In this document: positions 24,435 to 32,311 of the stretch, piece after piece | Layout of the letters: each line of letters starts with the position of its first letter | How positions within the stretch are numbered: position 1 is the stretch's first letter | From: Streptomyces sp. NBC_00775 | GTDB taxonomy: Bacteria > Actinomycetota > Actinomycetes > Streptomycetales > Streptomycetaceae | Length of the DNA: 64,000 bases | NCBI RefSeq assembly: GCF_036347135.1 | Contig: NZ_CP108938.1 | Coordinates: 3,348,001-3,412,000, forward strand | Direction of reading: 5' to 3' | The notes under the pieces: model-generated | The model's database searches: none | What the model was told of the DNA's origin: nothing | The model's input: only the letters and a program-made list of their open reading frames with translations | Made by a program: the position numbers and the translations under genes

Positions 24435-25111
24435 GCCCGCGCCTCCTCACGGACCGGCCGCAGACCGGCGCGCACACCGCGCGCACGGATGTCGGTGTAC
24501 GTCGCCCGGAAGGAGCCCGAGTAGCCGAAGAGCGGCCCGAAGTGGCGGTTCACTACGCGGACTTGGATACGGAAGCGGCCGGTGGCGTCGTCGAAGGACT
24601 CCCGCACCTCGGCCTCGCCGCCGACGAGTTCGGGCACCCGGACGTCCACGGGACCCTCACGGAAGCGGTGTTCGCCGGACTGGATCAGCAGGGAGCCGTC
24701 GGGTTCGGCGCGGAAGAACAGGTCGCTGGCGAGGTGCTGATGCGTGCCGAGGTAGTCGAGGACGCGGTCGCCCTTGGGGCTCAGCACCATCTGGGCGTCG
24801 AAGCGGCGCGAGCGGCCGGGCAGGTCGAAGGTGCGCACGAACGTCACCGTCTCCCGCCCGAAACCGTCGGCGTACGGCACGTTCTCGATGGTGAAGGGCA
24901 CGTGCCGGCCCGTACGCGGGACCAGGATGTTGCGCGTGGTGCCCAGCGCCAGGAAGGGCTTCACGAAGCCGCGCCCGTGCCAGATCCGGTCCATGACACC
25001 GCGCCCGGTGCACGCCTCGCCGCTCGACAGGCCGACGGAGAAGCGGCGTTGCAGCTCGGGGTGGAGGCGTTCGAAGTCCGCGCCCATCACCGTACGGAAG
25101 ATCGAGGTCAT
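24431..25111 (-). CDS. DUF4166 protein
   Basis: 226 residues from ATG 25111, overlapping the preceding stop by 4 nt. The start MTSIFRTVMGADFERLHPELQRRFSV and the GRGVMDRIWHGRGFVKPFL segment fit DUF4166, a soluble domain sometimes fused to saccharopine-dehydrogenase-like enzymes; function unknown. The gene before it encodes an SRPBCC-like membrane protein and the gene after it a TetR regulator. A role in handling a lipid or hydrophobic ligand is a guess from SRPBCC context. Confidence 0.8.
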   Translation of the reverse strand: MTSIFRTVMGADFERLHPELQRRFSVGLSSGEACTGRGVMDRIWHGRGFVKPFLALGTTRNILVPRTGRHVPFTIENVPYADGFGRETVTFVRTFDLPGRSRRFDAQMVLSPKGDRVLDYLGTHQHLASDLFFRAEPDGSLLIQSGEHRFREGPVDVRVPELVGGEAEVRESFDDATGRFRIQVRVVNRHFGPLFGYSGSFRATYTDIRARGVRAGLRPVREEARA

Positions 25112-25860
25112 CGCTGGAGCTCCAGGGTGGTGAGGAGGCGGGGGGCGCGGGCGTGGGCATGCGGTGTGCGCAGACAGCGGCGGGCCGCCGGGGTGCCCCG
25201 CAGCGGCGGTACGAAGAGGGCGGACAGAGCGGCCAGTACGGCGAGCACGGGGGTCGCGAACAGGGCGAGCGGCGCCAGCGGGCCCGCCGCGTCCACGAGC
25301 GCCCCGCACACCAGCCCCGAGCAGGCGGCCAGGAGCACGAGGGCGCGGACCGCCGTTTCGGCGAGCCAGTTGCGCAGCGCCCGCTCCGGCGTGATGCCCC
25401 GTTCCAGCCACAGCCTCAGCCGGTCGAAGGACCAGGCGGTGGCCCAGCCCATGAGGGGGCGGAAGAGCAGCCGGTCGGCCACCGCTCCGGGGCGGCCCCA
25501 GCGCGGGCGGTAGTCGTACCCGGTGAGGAAGCGGACGCCGTCGCCGCCCGGGACGTACCGCCAATAGCCGCTGCCTTCGGCGAGCAGCGAGAGCGGATGC
25601 GGTGAGGCGAAGCGCAGCGCGGAGGTGCGGGTGCCGTCAGGGCGTTCCTTCTCGCCGGCCGAGACACCGGTGCCCGCGACGGTCAGGAACGGCAGCACGC
25701 GCGTGGCGTAGCGGAAGCGCTGCGGCTCGCCCTCCGCGCGCGGGAGGTAGTCGATCTCGGTGAAGCGAAGGTCCCAGCGCCGGTGCTGTGCGGGGTCCTG
25801 CGTCCGCGCCCACAACTCGTCGAGATCGACGCGTATATGCGCCTCTACGTAGAGCCCCAT
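25108..25860 (-). CDS. SRPBCC-like domain with membrane C-terminus
   Basis: 250 residues. The first ~150 (YVEAHIRVDLDELWARTQDPAQHRRWDLRFTEIDYLP...) resemble a START/SRPBCC ligand-binding fold. Residues about 165-225 hold two hydrophobic helices (AVRALVLLAACSGLVCGALVDAAG and PLALFATPVLAVLAALSALFV), so the domain is membrane-tethered. First gene of the coupled operon with DUF4166 and TetR. Two palindromic operators sit 29-88 nt upstream. Substrate unknown. Confidence 0.75.
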   Translation of the reverse strand: MGLYVEAHIRVDLDELWARTQDPAQHRRWDLRFTEIDYLPRAEGEPQRFRYATRVLPFLTVAGTGVSAGEKERPDGTRTSALRFASPHPLSLLAEGSGYWRYVPGGDGVRFLTGYDYRPRWGRPGAVADRLLFRPLMGWATAWSFDRLRLWLERGITPERALRNWLAETAVRALVLLAACSGLVCGALVDAAGPLAPLALFATPVLAVLAALSALFVPPLRGTPAARRCLRTPHAHARAPRLLTTLELQR

Positions 25861-25888
25861 CCCCGAACCCCCACTTCAGCAACGCTTT

Positions 25889-25904
25889 TTGAGCGACTGC
25901 TCAA
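25889..25904. promoter_or_regulatory. Operator 1: TTGAGC-GACT-GCTCAA
   Basis: 16-bp site with 6-bp perfect arms, 29 nt upstream of the SRPBCC start. Shares TTGAGC/GCTCAA half sites with the palindrome at 25931. Likely bound by the TetR protein encoded at the end of this operon. Confidence 0.6.
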
Positions 25905-25930
25905 TCGATCGGAACAGGAGGCTACCGAGG

Positions 25931-25948
25931 TTTGAGCGATCGCTCAAA
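25931..25948. promoter_or_regulatory. Operator 2: TTTGAGCGA-TCGCTCAAA
   Basis: Perfect 18-bp palindrome. Its centre is about 43 bp (four helical turns) from the centre of the first site, so both could be occupied on one face of the DNA. It is on the promoter side of the SRPBCC operon and about 90 bp from the thiamine-binding gene end. Confidence 0.65.
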
Positions 25949-25962
25949 TATCGCGGCACGAA

Positions 25963-25989
25963 AAACCCCGGTCCTGGGGACCGGGGTTT
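25963..25989. terminator. Terminator after thiamine-binding-like gene
   Basis: Perfect 12-bp stem AAACCCCGGTCC (25963-25974) with its complement (25978-25989), loop TGG. It is 48 nt beyond the stop of the minus-strand gene ending at 26037, with A-rich sequence (T-rich on the minus strand) following. Confidence 0.75.
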
Positions 25990-26001
25990 CGAGTCTCCGT
26001 C

Positions 26002-26037
26002 GCGGAGATTGCGGAGATTGCTGAGATTGTGGCGATT
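26002..26037. repeat. Four imperfect 9-bp tandem repeats
   Basis: GCGGAGATT (26002-26010), GCGGAGATT (26011-26019), GCTGAGATT (26020-26028), GTGGCGATT (26029-26037). They lie between the terminator stem and the stop codon of the thiamine-binding-like gene; the last unit touches the stop. Confidence 0.65.
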
Positions 26038-26330
26038 CAGGCCGACAGGTGCCGCTCCACCGTCTCCACCTTGGAGGTCAGACCGTCCGTCACACCGGGC
26101 CGAATGTCGGCCTTCAGGACGACCGAGACGCGCGGCGCGCGCTCCTCGACGACGGCGACGGCGCGCTTCACGACGTCCATCACCTCGTCCCACTCGCCCT
26201 CGATCGAGGTGAACATCGCGTCGGTGCGGTTCGGCAGACCCGACTCGCGGACGACTCGGACGGCGTCGGCGACGTACTCCCCCACGTCCTCGCCGACGCC
26301 GAGCGGTGTCACGGAGAAAGCGACGATCAT
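26037..26330 (-). CDS. MTH1187-family thiamine-binding-like protein
   Basis: 97 residues from ATG 26330. [32 protein letters not shown] and the [18 protein letters not shown] segment are characteristic of the MTH1187/YkoF small ferredoxin-like fold (formerly DUF77), reported to bind thiamine or related pyrimidines. It is soluble and probably oligomeric. The ATG overlaps the stop of the DUF3817 gene (ATGA), so the two are translationally coupled; the reason for the pairing is unknown. Confidence 0.85.
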   Translation of the reverse strand: MIVAFSVTPLGVGEDVGEYVADAVRVVRESGLPNRTDAMFTSIEGEWDEVMDVVKRAVAVVEERAPRVSVVLKADIRPGVTDGLTSKVETVERHLSA

Positions 26331-26674
26331 GACGTCTCCACCACGCCCTCGCGGCGGGCGCGGGACGCGATGACCGCGTTCTCGGCCTCGCGCTTGAGCT
26401 TGCGCTCGGCGAAGAAACCGCCGGTCGGCAGGACGGAGAGGACGAAGTAGAGGAGGCCGGTGCCGGTGCTCCACTTGCTGCGGTTCCAGGCGTCCAGCCA
26501 GAAGATCACGTACAGGATGAAGAGGACACCGTGGATCGCGCCCATGACGGGCACCGCATTGAATTCCGTGGTCCGCTTCAGCACCGAGCAGACGAGCAGC
26601 AGCAGGAAGGAAACGGCTTCGGGGGCCGAGACCAGACGCAGGCGGCGGAGGGCGGAGGCTGTCTTCAGGTCCAC
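26327..26674 (-). CDS. DUF3817 small membrane protein (second copy)
   Basis: 115 residues from GTG 26674, with AAGGTGA 4-5 nt upstream. Three helices and the DUF3817 pattern ([54 protein letters not shown]). Homologous to the protein at 20201-20539. Upstream gene of a coupled pair with the thiamine-binding-like protein. Confidence 0.83.
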   Translation of the reverse strand: MDLKTASALRRLRLVSAPEAVSFLLLLVCSVLKRTTEFNAVPVMGAIHGVLFILYVIFWLDAWNRSKWSTGTGLLYFVLSVLPTGGFFAERKLKREAENAVIASRARREGVVETS

Positions 26675-26833
26675 GGGTCACCTTCGGTGGGGGAGACGTC
26701 CACAGTTTGTGAACGCACGCACAAGCATCGCCCATTGTGGCAAACGGTCCCCCTAAGGGTGCGATCAGGGTGCCTGTCCACCCACGGGCTCTGTTCCGCG
26801 GAGCGGCCCGGCGGCTACCTTCACCAGGTGGCG

Positions 26834-27466
26834 ATGTTTCGACTTCAAGGCAGCAAGGTGCTGGCCGTCGACATGACCGGGGACGCCGTGAAGGCGAAGA
26901 ACGGCTCGATGGTCGCGTACGACGGTCAGATGGCCTTCAAGAAGCTGAGCGGTGGCGGTGAGGGGGTACGGGGGATGGTGACCCGGCGCCTCACCGGTGA
27001 GCAGATGACGGTGATGGAGGTGAAGGGGCACGGGACCTGCTGGTTCGCGGACCGGGCCTCCGAGATAAACCTCGTCAGCCTCCAGGGGGACAAGCTCTAC
27101 GTGGAGTCGAGCAATCTGCTCGCGACGGACGCGGGCCTGCGCACGGGCACGTCCTTCACGGGGCTGCGGGGCGCCTCGCAGGGCAACGGGCTGTTCACCA
27201 CCACCGTCGAGGGGCACGGACAGGCGGCGATCACGTCCGACGGCCCGGCGGTGGTGCTGCGGGTCAGCTCCCAGTACCCACTGACGGTCGACCCGGGCGC
27301 GTACATCGCGCACCAGGGCAATGTGCGGCAGTCCTTCCAGTCCGGTGTGACGTTCCGCACGTTGCTCGGCGAGGGCGGCGGCGAGGCCTTCCAGATCCGC
27401 TTCGAGGGCGACGGCCTGGTCTACGTACAGCCCAGTGAGCGCAACACGATCGCCGGGGACGTGTGA
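26834..27466 (+). CDS. AIM24-family protein 1
   Basis: 210 residues from ATG 26834; GTG at 26828 in frame is an alternative. All-beta protein with the AIM24 pattern ([76 protein letters not shown]). AIM24 proteins are named for a yeast mitochondrial protein; bacterial members have no firmly assigned role. First of three tandem paralogues; the next starts 1 nt after its stop. Its promoter region, shared with the divergent DUF3817 gene, is about 155 bp. Confidence 0.85.
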   Translation: MFRLQGSKVLAVDMTGDAVKAKNGSMVAYDGQMAFKKLSGGGEGVRGMVTRRLTGEQMTVMEVKGHGTCWFADRASEINLVSLQGDKLYVESSNLLATDAGLRTGTSFTGLRGASQGNGLFTTTVEGHGQAAITSDGPAVVLRVSSQYPLTVDPGAYIAHQGNVRQSFQSGVTFRTLLGEGGGEAFQIRFEGDGLVYVQPSERNTIAGDV

Positions 27467-27467
27467 C

Positions 27468-28118
27468 ATGCCCTTTCGCGAAGTGAACTCGAAGATGGTC
27501 GAGGCCACGGTGCTGCCGGGCCAGCGGCTGTTCAGCCAGCGCGGCGCGATGCTCGCCTACAAGGGCGAGGTCTCCTTCACGCCCAACGTCCAGGGCGGCC
27601 AGGGCGGTGTGATGTCGATGATCGGCCGCCGCCTGGCGAACGAGGCGACCCCGCTGATGACCGTCGAGGGCTCCGGCACGGTGCTCTTCGGGCACGGCGG
27701 CCATCACGTCCAGGTGATCAATCTCACCGGCGACACCTTGTACGTCGAGGCGGACCGGCTGCTCGCCTTCGACGGCACGCTCCAGCAGGGCACGATGTTC
27801 CTGGGCTCGCAGGGCGGCGTCATGGGCATGGTGCGCGGCCAGGTGACCGGCCAGGGGCTCTTCACGACGACGCTGAAGGGGCAGGGCGCGGTCGCGGTCA
27901 TGGCGCACGGGGGTGTTTTCGAGGTCCCGATCACCCCGCAGCGCCCGGTCCACGTCGACCCGCAGGCGTACGTCGCACACCACGGCGACGTACGGAACAA
28001 GCTGTCCACGGCGCTGGGCTGGCGCGACATGGTGGGCCGCGGTTCGGGCGAGGCGTTCCAGCTGGAGCTGAGCGGCAGTGGTGCGGTGTACGTCCAGGCC
28101 TCGGAGGAGAAGCTGTGA
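27468..28118 (+). CDS. AIM24-family protein 2
   Basis: 216 residues, ATG 1 nt after the previous stop. Same beta-rich family: GQRLFSQRGAMLAYKGEVSFTPN, EGSGTVLFGHGGHHVQVINLTGDTLYVEADRLLAFDG, GQGLFTTTLKGQGAVAVMAHGG, VDPQAYVAHHGDV, GSGAVYVQASEEKL. Closest in layout to protein 1. The stop overlaps the third gene (GTGA). A heteromeric assembly of the three products is a reasonable guess, not seen in the sequence. Confidence 0.87.
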   Translation: MPFREVNSKMVEATVLPGQRLFSQRGAMLAYKGEVSFTPNVQGGQGGVMSMIGRRLANEATPLMTVEGSGTVLFGHGGHHVQVINLTGDTLYVEADRLLAFDGTLQQGTMFLGSQGGVMGMVRGQVTGQGLFTTTLKGQGAVAVMAHGGVFEVPITPQRPVHVDPQAYVAHHGDVRNKLSTALGWRDMVGRGSGEAFQLELSGSGAVYVQASEEKL

Positions 28119-28915
28119 GCGCGTACGGGACTCCGGGCGGCCCGGTCATCCACGACCCGATGACGCTGCCGGTCGACGACAACGTCAACAACTACACCTT
28201 CTGCGTGGAGCTCAAGGGGAGCCAGTGGTTCCTGCAGAAGGGCAAGATGATCGCCTACTACGGGTCGATGCAATTCAACGGCATCGGACACGGCCGGCTC
28301 GACCGTCTCGTCCGTACGTCGTTCCATTCGCCTCTGCACGCGAGCGACTGGGTCGTGGCGGAGGGCTCGGGCAAGATGCTGCTCGCCGACCGGGCCTTCG
28401 ATGTGAATTCCTACGATCTGGACAACGGCAATCTGACCATTCGCTCGGGCAACTTGCTCGCTTTTCAGCCAAGTCTTGCCCTCAAGCAGTCGATCGTGCC
28501 GGGGTTTCTGACCCTGATCGGAACCGGGAAGTTCGTAGCCGCATCTAACGGTCCGGTGGTGTTCATGGAACCCCCGATCCGGGTGGACCCACAGGCCCTG
28601 GTCGGCTGGGCCGACTGCCCCTCCCCCTGCCATCACTACGACCACGGGTACATGACAGGTGTAATGGGCGGTCTACGTGCGATGACGGGCCTCGGCGGGG
28701 CCTCCGGAGAGGAGCACCAGTTCGAGTTCGTAGGGGCCGGCACGGTGCTGCTCCAGTCCACCGAAACCCTCATGGCCGAGCAGGCCATGGGGGCGGTCCC
28801 ACGCGAGCCCGGAGTGCCGGGCGCGGGCGGGGTGCCTGGTCACCAGGGGCAGCAAGCCGGCGCACCGCGCCTTCCCGGACAGCTGGGGGACCTCCAGCGT
28901 CGCTTCGGGCTGTGA
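28115..28915 (+). CDS. AIM24-family protein 3, with Pro/Gly/Gln tail
   Basis: 266 residues from GTG 28115, overlapping gene 2. AIM24 core: FCVELKGSQWFLQKGKMIAYYGSMQFN, WVVAEGSGKMLLADRAFDVNSYDLDNGNLTIRSGNLLAF, VDPQALVGWADC, HQFEFVGAGTVLLQSTE. It is the most divergent of the three: it has a CPSPCHHYDH insert (two Cys, three His; metal binding is possible) and a C-terminal extension of about 45 residues rich in Pro, Gly and Gln. Last gene of the set; a MarR gene begins 92 nt later. Confidence 0.85.
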   Translation: MSAYGTPGGPVIHDPMTLPVDDNVNNYTFCVELKGSQWFLQKGKMIAYYGSMQFNGIGHGRLDRLVRTSFHSPLHASDWVVAEGSGKMLLADRAFDVNSYDLDNGNLTIRSGNLLAFQPSLALKQSIVPGFLTLIGTGKFVAASNGPVVFMEPPIRVDPQALVGWADCPSPCHHYDHGYMTGVMGGLRAMTGLGGASGEEHQFEFVGAGTVLLQSTETLMAEQAMGAVPREPGVPGAGGVPGHQGQQAGAPRLPGQLGDLQRRFGL

Positions 28916-28995
28916 GCGGTAGTCTGCGGAGTGTGACATCGAACGCGTGCGCACAGTCACACCACCCTCACTAGTTCGCCTTTCAACATTTTAGG

Positions 28996-29001
28996 TAGAC
29001 T
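28996..29001 (+). promoter_or_regulatory. -10 element of MarR gene (leaderless)
   Basis: TAGACT lies 6 nt before the ATG at 29008 and no ribosome site is present. The surrounding AT-rich stretch (CAACATTTTAGG) is unusual for this genome and marks the promoter. Confidence 0.45.
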
Positions 29002-29007
29002 TCATTT

Positions 29008-29484
29008 ATGGAGACCGAGACGGCCACGCGCTGGCTGACCGATGCGGAGCAGTGCGCCTGGCGCACCCACCTGGAGGTCAACAGGCTGTTGGCCTACCAG
29101 CTCGAAAGGGACCTGCAGCCGTTCGGGCTGACCATGAACGACTACGAGATCCTGGTGAACCTCTCCGAGTCGGAGGGCGTACGGATGCGGATGAGTGACC
29201 TCGCGTCCGCCACCCTCCAGTCCAAGAGCCGCCTCTCGCACCAGATCACCCGCATGGAGAACGCGGATCTGGTGCGCCGCGAGAACTGCGAGTCCGACCG
29301 GCGGGGGCTGTATGCCGTGCTCACCGAGCACGGCATGGAGACGATGAAGAAGGTCGCGCCGCACCATGTGGGGTCTGTGCGGAGGCACTTCATCGATCTG
29401 GTGTCGCCGGAGGCGTTGGAGGAGCTGCACAAGTCGTTGCGGCCGATCGCTGAGCATCTGCGGGGGCAACGAGGTAAGCCGTAG
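29008..29484 (+). CDS. MarR-family regulator, AbsC-like
   Basis: 158 residues. Winged-helix pattern: GVRMRMSDLASATLQSKSRLSHQITRMENADLVRRENCESDRRGLYAVLTEHG. The N-terminal dimerisation helices and the C-terminal SVRRHFIDLVSPEALEEL are standard. Length and position between the AIM24 genes and an MFS gene fit S. coelicolor SCO5405, which I recall as AbsC, a zinc-responsive regulator of antibiotic production; the symbol is withheld because it rests on memory of gene order. His and Glu residues in the N-terminal part could form a metal site. Confidence 0.83.
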   Translation: METETATRWLTDAEQCAWRTHLEVNRLLAYQLERDLQPFGLTMNDYEILVNLSESEGVRMRMSDLASATLQSKSRLSHQITRMENADLVRRENCESDRRGLYAVLTEHGMETMKKVAPHHVGSVRRHFIDLVSPEALEELHKSLRPIAEHLRGQRGKP

Positions 29485-29581
29485 CGCTCCGCTGGGTTCA
29501 GCCGGGAACCGCGGGCCGTCCGTTGTCTGCGGGTTGCCTGTGGCTGGTCGCGCCCATGCGGCGGAGCCGCAAATGTCGCTG

Positions 29582-29607
29582 CCCCGCGCCCCTTTCGGGG
29601 CGCGGGG
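29582..29607. terminator. Bidirectional terminator, related to repeat core
   Basis: CCCCGCGCCCC-TTTC-GGGGCGCGGGG, 11-bp perfect stem, between the convergent MarR and MFS genes. The stem sequence is the inner part of the core hairpin of the dispersed repeat elements, without the CGCAGTT arm or outer repeats. Confidence 0.7.
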
Positions 29608-29635
29608 AGCCGGAGCTCGAACAGTGCCCCGTCGA

Positions 29636-30886
29636 TCAGACTCGGGAAGGCTCCTCAGCGTCCTTGGGGGTTTCCCGCGGAACCGCCGCCGCGCCCGTAC
29701 CCCGTACGGAGATCAGGGCCGCCGTCACGGCCGCCGCCCCCGAGATCGCGAAGCACAGGCCCAGGGACACGTGGCCGACCAGAAAGCCCACCCCGGCGGC
29801 GCCGCCCGAACTTCCGGCGTTCACCGCGGTGTTGACCCAGGCGCCCGCCTGCGTGCGGAAGCCGGGCGGGGCCGCCTCGTCGGCGATCAGGTAGGACGTC
29901 GTCAGGGCCGGGGCGACGAAGAAGCCCGCGCAGGCCACCGCGACCGTCAGGGTGCCGAGGCCGGGAGCGAGTCCCGCGGCGAGCAGGGCGAGGCCCAGGC
30001 CGCCGGCCAGCAGCGGCAGCCGGACCCGTGCGGACGTACGCCAGTTGACGGCGCCGTTGAGCAGGCCGCCCAGCGCGCTGCCCACCGACAGCGCGGCGAG
30101 CACCCAGGCCACGACGTCGTCCCCGTGATGGCGCTGCTGCGCGAAGGCCATGACCAGCAGGTCGATGGCTCCCAGGGACAGACCGACACCCGCCGCCACG
30201 ACGACGGACTGCACGAGCGCGCGCCCGCCCCGCAGCCGGCGCCCGGAGCGTCCGGCGGACTTCGCCGCGGCCGGACGTACGCCGGCGACGATCGGTGACA
30301 GCACGAACGCGAGGGTTCCGGCCCACACCAGCAGGGCACTGAGCGCGACCCCGGCGGCCGGCGGCGCGAACTGCACCACCACGCCCACCAGCAACGGCCC
30401 CGAGACGAAGAGGATCTCCTCCGCGACACCGTCCAGGCTGTACGCCCGCTGCAGGAGCGGCTTGTCCTCGATGACCTCACTCCATACGGCACGCATCGTG
30501 GGGCCGAGGGGCGGCGTGCAGGCGCCGGCAGCGACGGCCAGCGCGCCGATGGCCGTCACCGGTGCTCCCGGGCGCCAGGCTGCCGCCGCGAAGGTCGCGA
30601 GCAGGGTCGCGTAGAGCGAGGCCATCGGGATGAGGGCACGGCGCGGGCCGTACCGGTCGATCAGGGCCGCCCGCGCGGGCGACAGGGCCACGCTCATCGC
30701 GCCGAACAGCGCCATGACCGTGCCGGCCACGGCGTACGACCCGGTCGCGCGGGTGACCGTGAGCATCATGGCCAGCGAGACGATGCCGTACGACAGTCTG
30801 CCGATGAGGGCGGTCGTGAAGGTGCGGCGGGTGTGGGGCATGCGGAAGAGCGCGGCGTACGAGGGCCGCGAAGGTGACGCAGACAT
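29636..30886 (-). CDS. MFS transporter
   Basis: 416 residues from ATG 30886 (GAGGAA upstream). About 12 hydrophobic helices, a motif A-like loop (LIDRYGPRRALIP) after helix 2, and a basic central loop (RPAAAKSAGRSGRRLRGGR). Resembles MFS exporters of unknown substrate. Monocistronic; the MarR regulator is convergent at its 3' end. The 392-bp gap upstream carries repeat copy D. Confidence 0.82.
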   Translation of the reverse strand: MSASPSRPSYAALFRMPHTRRTFTTALIGRLSYGIVSLAMMLTVTRATGSYAVAGTVMALFGAMSVALSPARAALIDRYGPRRALIPMASLYATLLATFAAAAWRPGAPVTAIGALAVAAGACTPPLGPTMRAVWSEVIEDKPLLQRAYSLDGVAEEILFVSGPLLVGVVVQFAPPAAGVALSALLVWAGTLAFVLSPIVAGVRPAAAKSAGRSGRRLRGGRALVQSVVVAAGVGLSLGAIDLLVMAFAQQRHHGDDVVAWVLAALSVGSALGGLLNGAVNWRTSARVRLPLLAGGLGLALLAAGLAPGLGTLTVAVACAGFFVAPALTTSYLIADEAAPPGFRTQAGAWVNTAVNAGSSGGAAGVGFLVGHVSLGLCFAISGAAAVTAALISVRGTGAAAVPRETPKDAEEPSRV

Positions 30887-31052
30887 GTGAAGGTTCCTCA
30901 ACAGCGAGGCGGAAAAGGGGACGCCTGGGTGCCGCGACGACACAGCCGACTCGCTGTGCATCCGTCGCGGGCCTGGTCGGCCTCTACGCCAAGTGAAGGA
31001 ACATGCGCCCCAACTTACCAGCGCCCAATAAAAGTTGACCAGCGAGTTTCTT

Positions 31053-31265
31053 CGCCCCCGCCGCCCCTACCCGTCCCATCCCTGGGGGCTGCGCCCCCAG
31101 GCCCCCGCTAAAAGATTGCGCAGTTCCCCGCGCCCCTAAAAGGGGCGCGGGGAACTGCGCAATCTTTTGGGCCGGCCCCCACCCACCCGCAGCCAAAGAA
31201 CCGGCCCACGGGGTCTGGGGCGGAGCCCCAGGAACGGGATGGGACGGGTAGGGGCGGCGGGGGCG
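31053..31265. repeat. Nested inverted-repeat element, copy D (most complete)
   Basis: Outer 27-bp perfect inverted repeats at 31053-31079 and 31239-31265. Next inner pairs of the type TGGGGGCTGCGCCCCCA and GGGGCGGAGCCCC, each a small hairpin. The core is a 28-bp perfect stem (31110-31137 with 31141-31168, loop AAA). The element lies between two minus-strand genes, downstream of meaB and upstream of the MFS gene, in a 392-bp gap that shows no coding frame. Confidence 0.85.
31110..31168. terminator. 28-bp core hairpin of copy D
   Basis: Perfect stem starting AAAAGATTGCGCAGTTCCCC with a 3-nt loop. On the minus strand it follows meaB by about 110 nt and ends in a U-run, as expected of an intrinsic terminator. 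Works equally on the plus strand. Confidence 0.65.
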
Positions 31266-31278
31266 AAAGACCCTTGGG

Positions 31279-32235
31279 TCAGCCCTCCGTCAGGCCCTCC
31301 ACCAGGGTGTCCGCGGCGCGGTACGGATCCGTCTCGCCCGCCACGATCCGTTCCGCCAGCGCACTGAGCCGCCGATCCCCGTGCAGGTCACCGATCCGCT
31401 GCCGCAGCGCGGTGACCGCGATCGTCTCGACCTCATGGGACGCCCGGGCAAGACGCCGCTCGTGAAGCACCCCGTGCTCCTCCATCCACGCCCGGTGCTT
31501 CTCCAGCGCCTCGACCACCTCGTCGATCCCCTCGCCCCGCGCGGCGACCGTCTTGACGATCGGCGGCCGCCAGTCGCCGGGGCCACGGGATTCGCCGAGG
31601 CCGAGCATGTGGTTCAGCTCACGGGCGGTCGCGTCGGCGCCGTCCCGGTCCGCCTTGTTGACGACGTACACGTCGCCGATCTCCAGGATTCCGGCCTTGG
31701 CCGCCTGGATGCCGTCGCCCATGCCGGGGGCGAGGAGGACGACGGACGTGTCCGCCTGGGAGGCGATCTCGACCTCGGACTGGCCGACACCGACCGTCTC
31801 CACCAGGACGACATCACAGCCGGCCGCGTCCAGGACCCGGATCGCCTGGGGAGCCGCCCACGCGAGGCCGCCCAGGTGTCCCCGGGTGGCCATCGAGCGG
31901 ATGTACACCCCCGGATCCGACGCGTGCTCGGACATCCGCACGCGGTCGCCGAGCAGGGCGCCCCCGGAGAACGGCGAGGACGGGTCGACGGCCAGCACCC
32001 CGACCCGCTTGCCCTGCCGCCGGTACGCCGTCACCAGTGCCGACGTCGAGGTCGACTTGCCGACACCCGGGGAGCCGGTGAGCCCGACCACGTACGCGTT
32101 GCCGGCCAGCGGTGCCAGCGCCGCCATGACCTCACGGAGCTGCGGTGCCGCGCCCTCCACCAGGGAGATCAGCCGGGCCACGGCCCGCGGCCGTCCTTCC
32201 CTGGCCTGGGCCACCAGCGAGGAGACGTCCTGCAT
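31279..32235 (-). CDS. meaB: MeaB-type GTPase, B12 mutase chaperone
   Basis: 318 residues from ATG 32235 (GGAG 6 nt upstream); an in-frame ATG at 32268 lies in 10-bp repeats and lacks a ribosome site. G3E GTPase: GSPGVGKST (Walker A), DPSSPFSGGALLGDR switch region, ETVGVGQSE, NKADRDGAD (NKxD). It loads and protects adenosylcobalamin in acyl-CoA mutases such as methylmalonyl- or isobutyryl-CoA mutase. Downstream of the thiolase gene on the same strand (76 nt gap). Corresponds to SCO5400 by position. Confidence 0.93.
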   Translation of the reverse strand: MQDVSSLVAQAREGRPRAVARLISLVEGAAPQLREVMAALAPLAGNAYVVGLTGSPGVGKSTSTSALVTAYRRQGKRVGVLAVDPSSPFSGGALLGDRVRMSEHASDPGVYIRSMATRGHLGGLAWAAPQAIRVLDAAGCDVVLVETVGVGQSEVEIASQADTSVVLLAPGMGDGIQAAKAGILEIGDVYVVNKADRDGADATARELNHMLGLGESRGPGDWRPPIVKTVAARGEGIDEVVEALEKHRAWMEEHGVLHERRLARASHEVETIAVTALRQRIGDLHGDRRLSALAERIVAGETDPYRAADTLVEGLTEG

Positions 32236-32262
32236 CACAGCTCCGTTCACGAGGTCACGACG

Positions 32263-32300
32263 GGTCATGCGTGGTCATGAGGGGTCATGAGTGGTCGGGG
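32263..32300. repeat. Tandem 10-bp repeats between thiolase and meaB
   Basis: GGTCATGCGT, GGTCATGAGG, GGTCATGAGT and a partial GGTCGGGG follow each other in 38 bp. They cover the alternative meaB start region and end just short of the thiolase stop. Confidence 0.65.
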
Positions 32301-32311
32301 GCGAAACCCTC

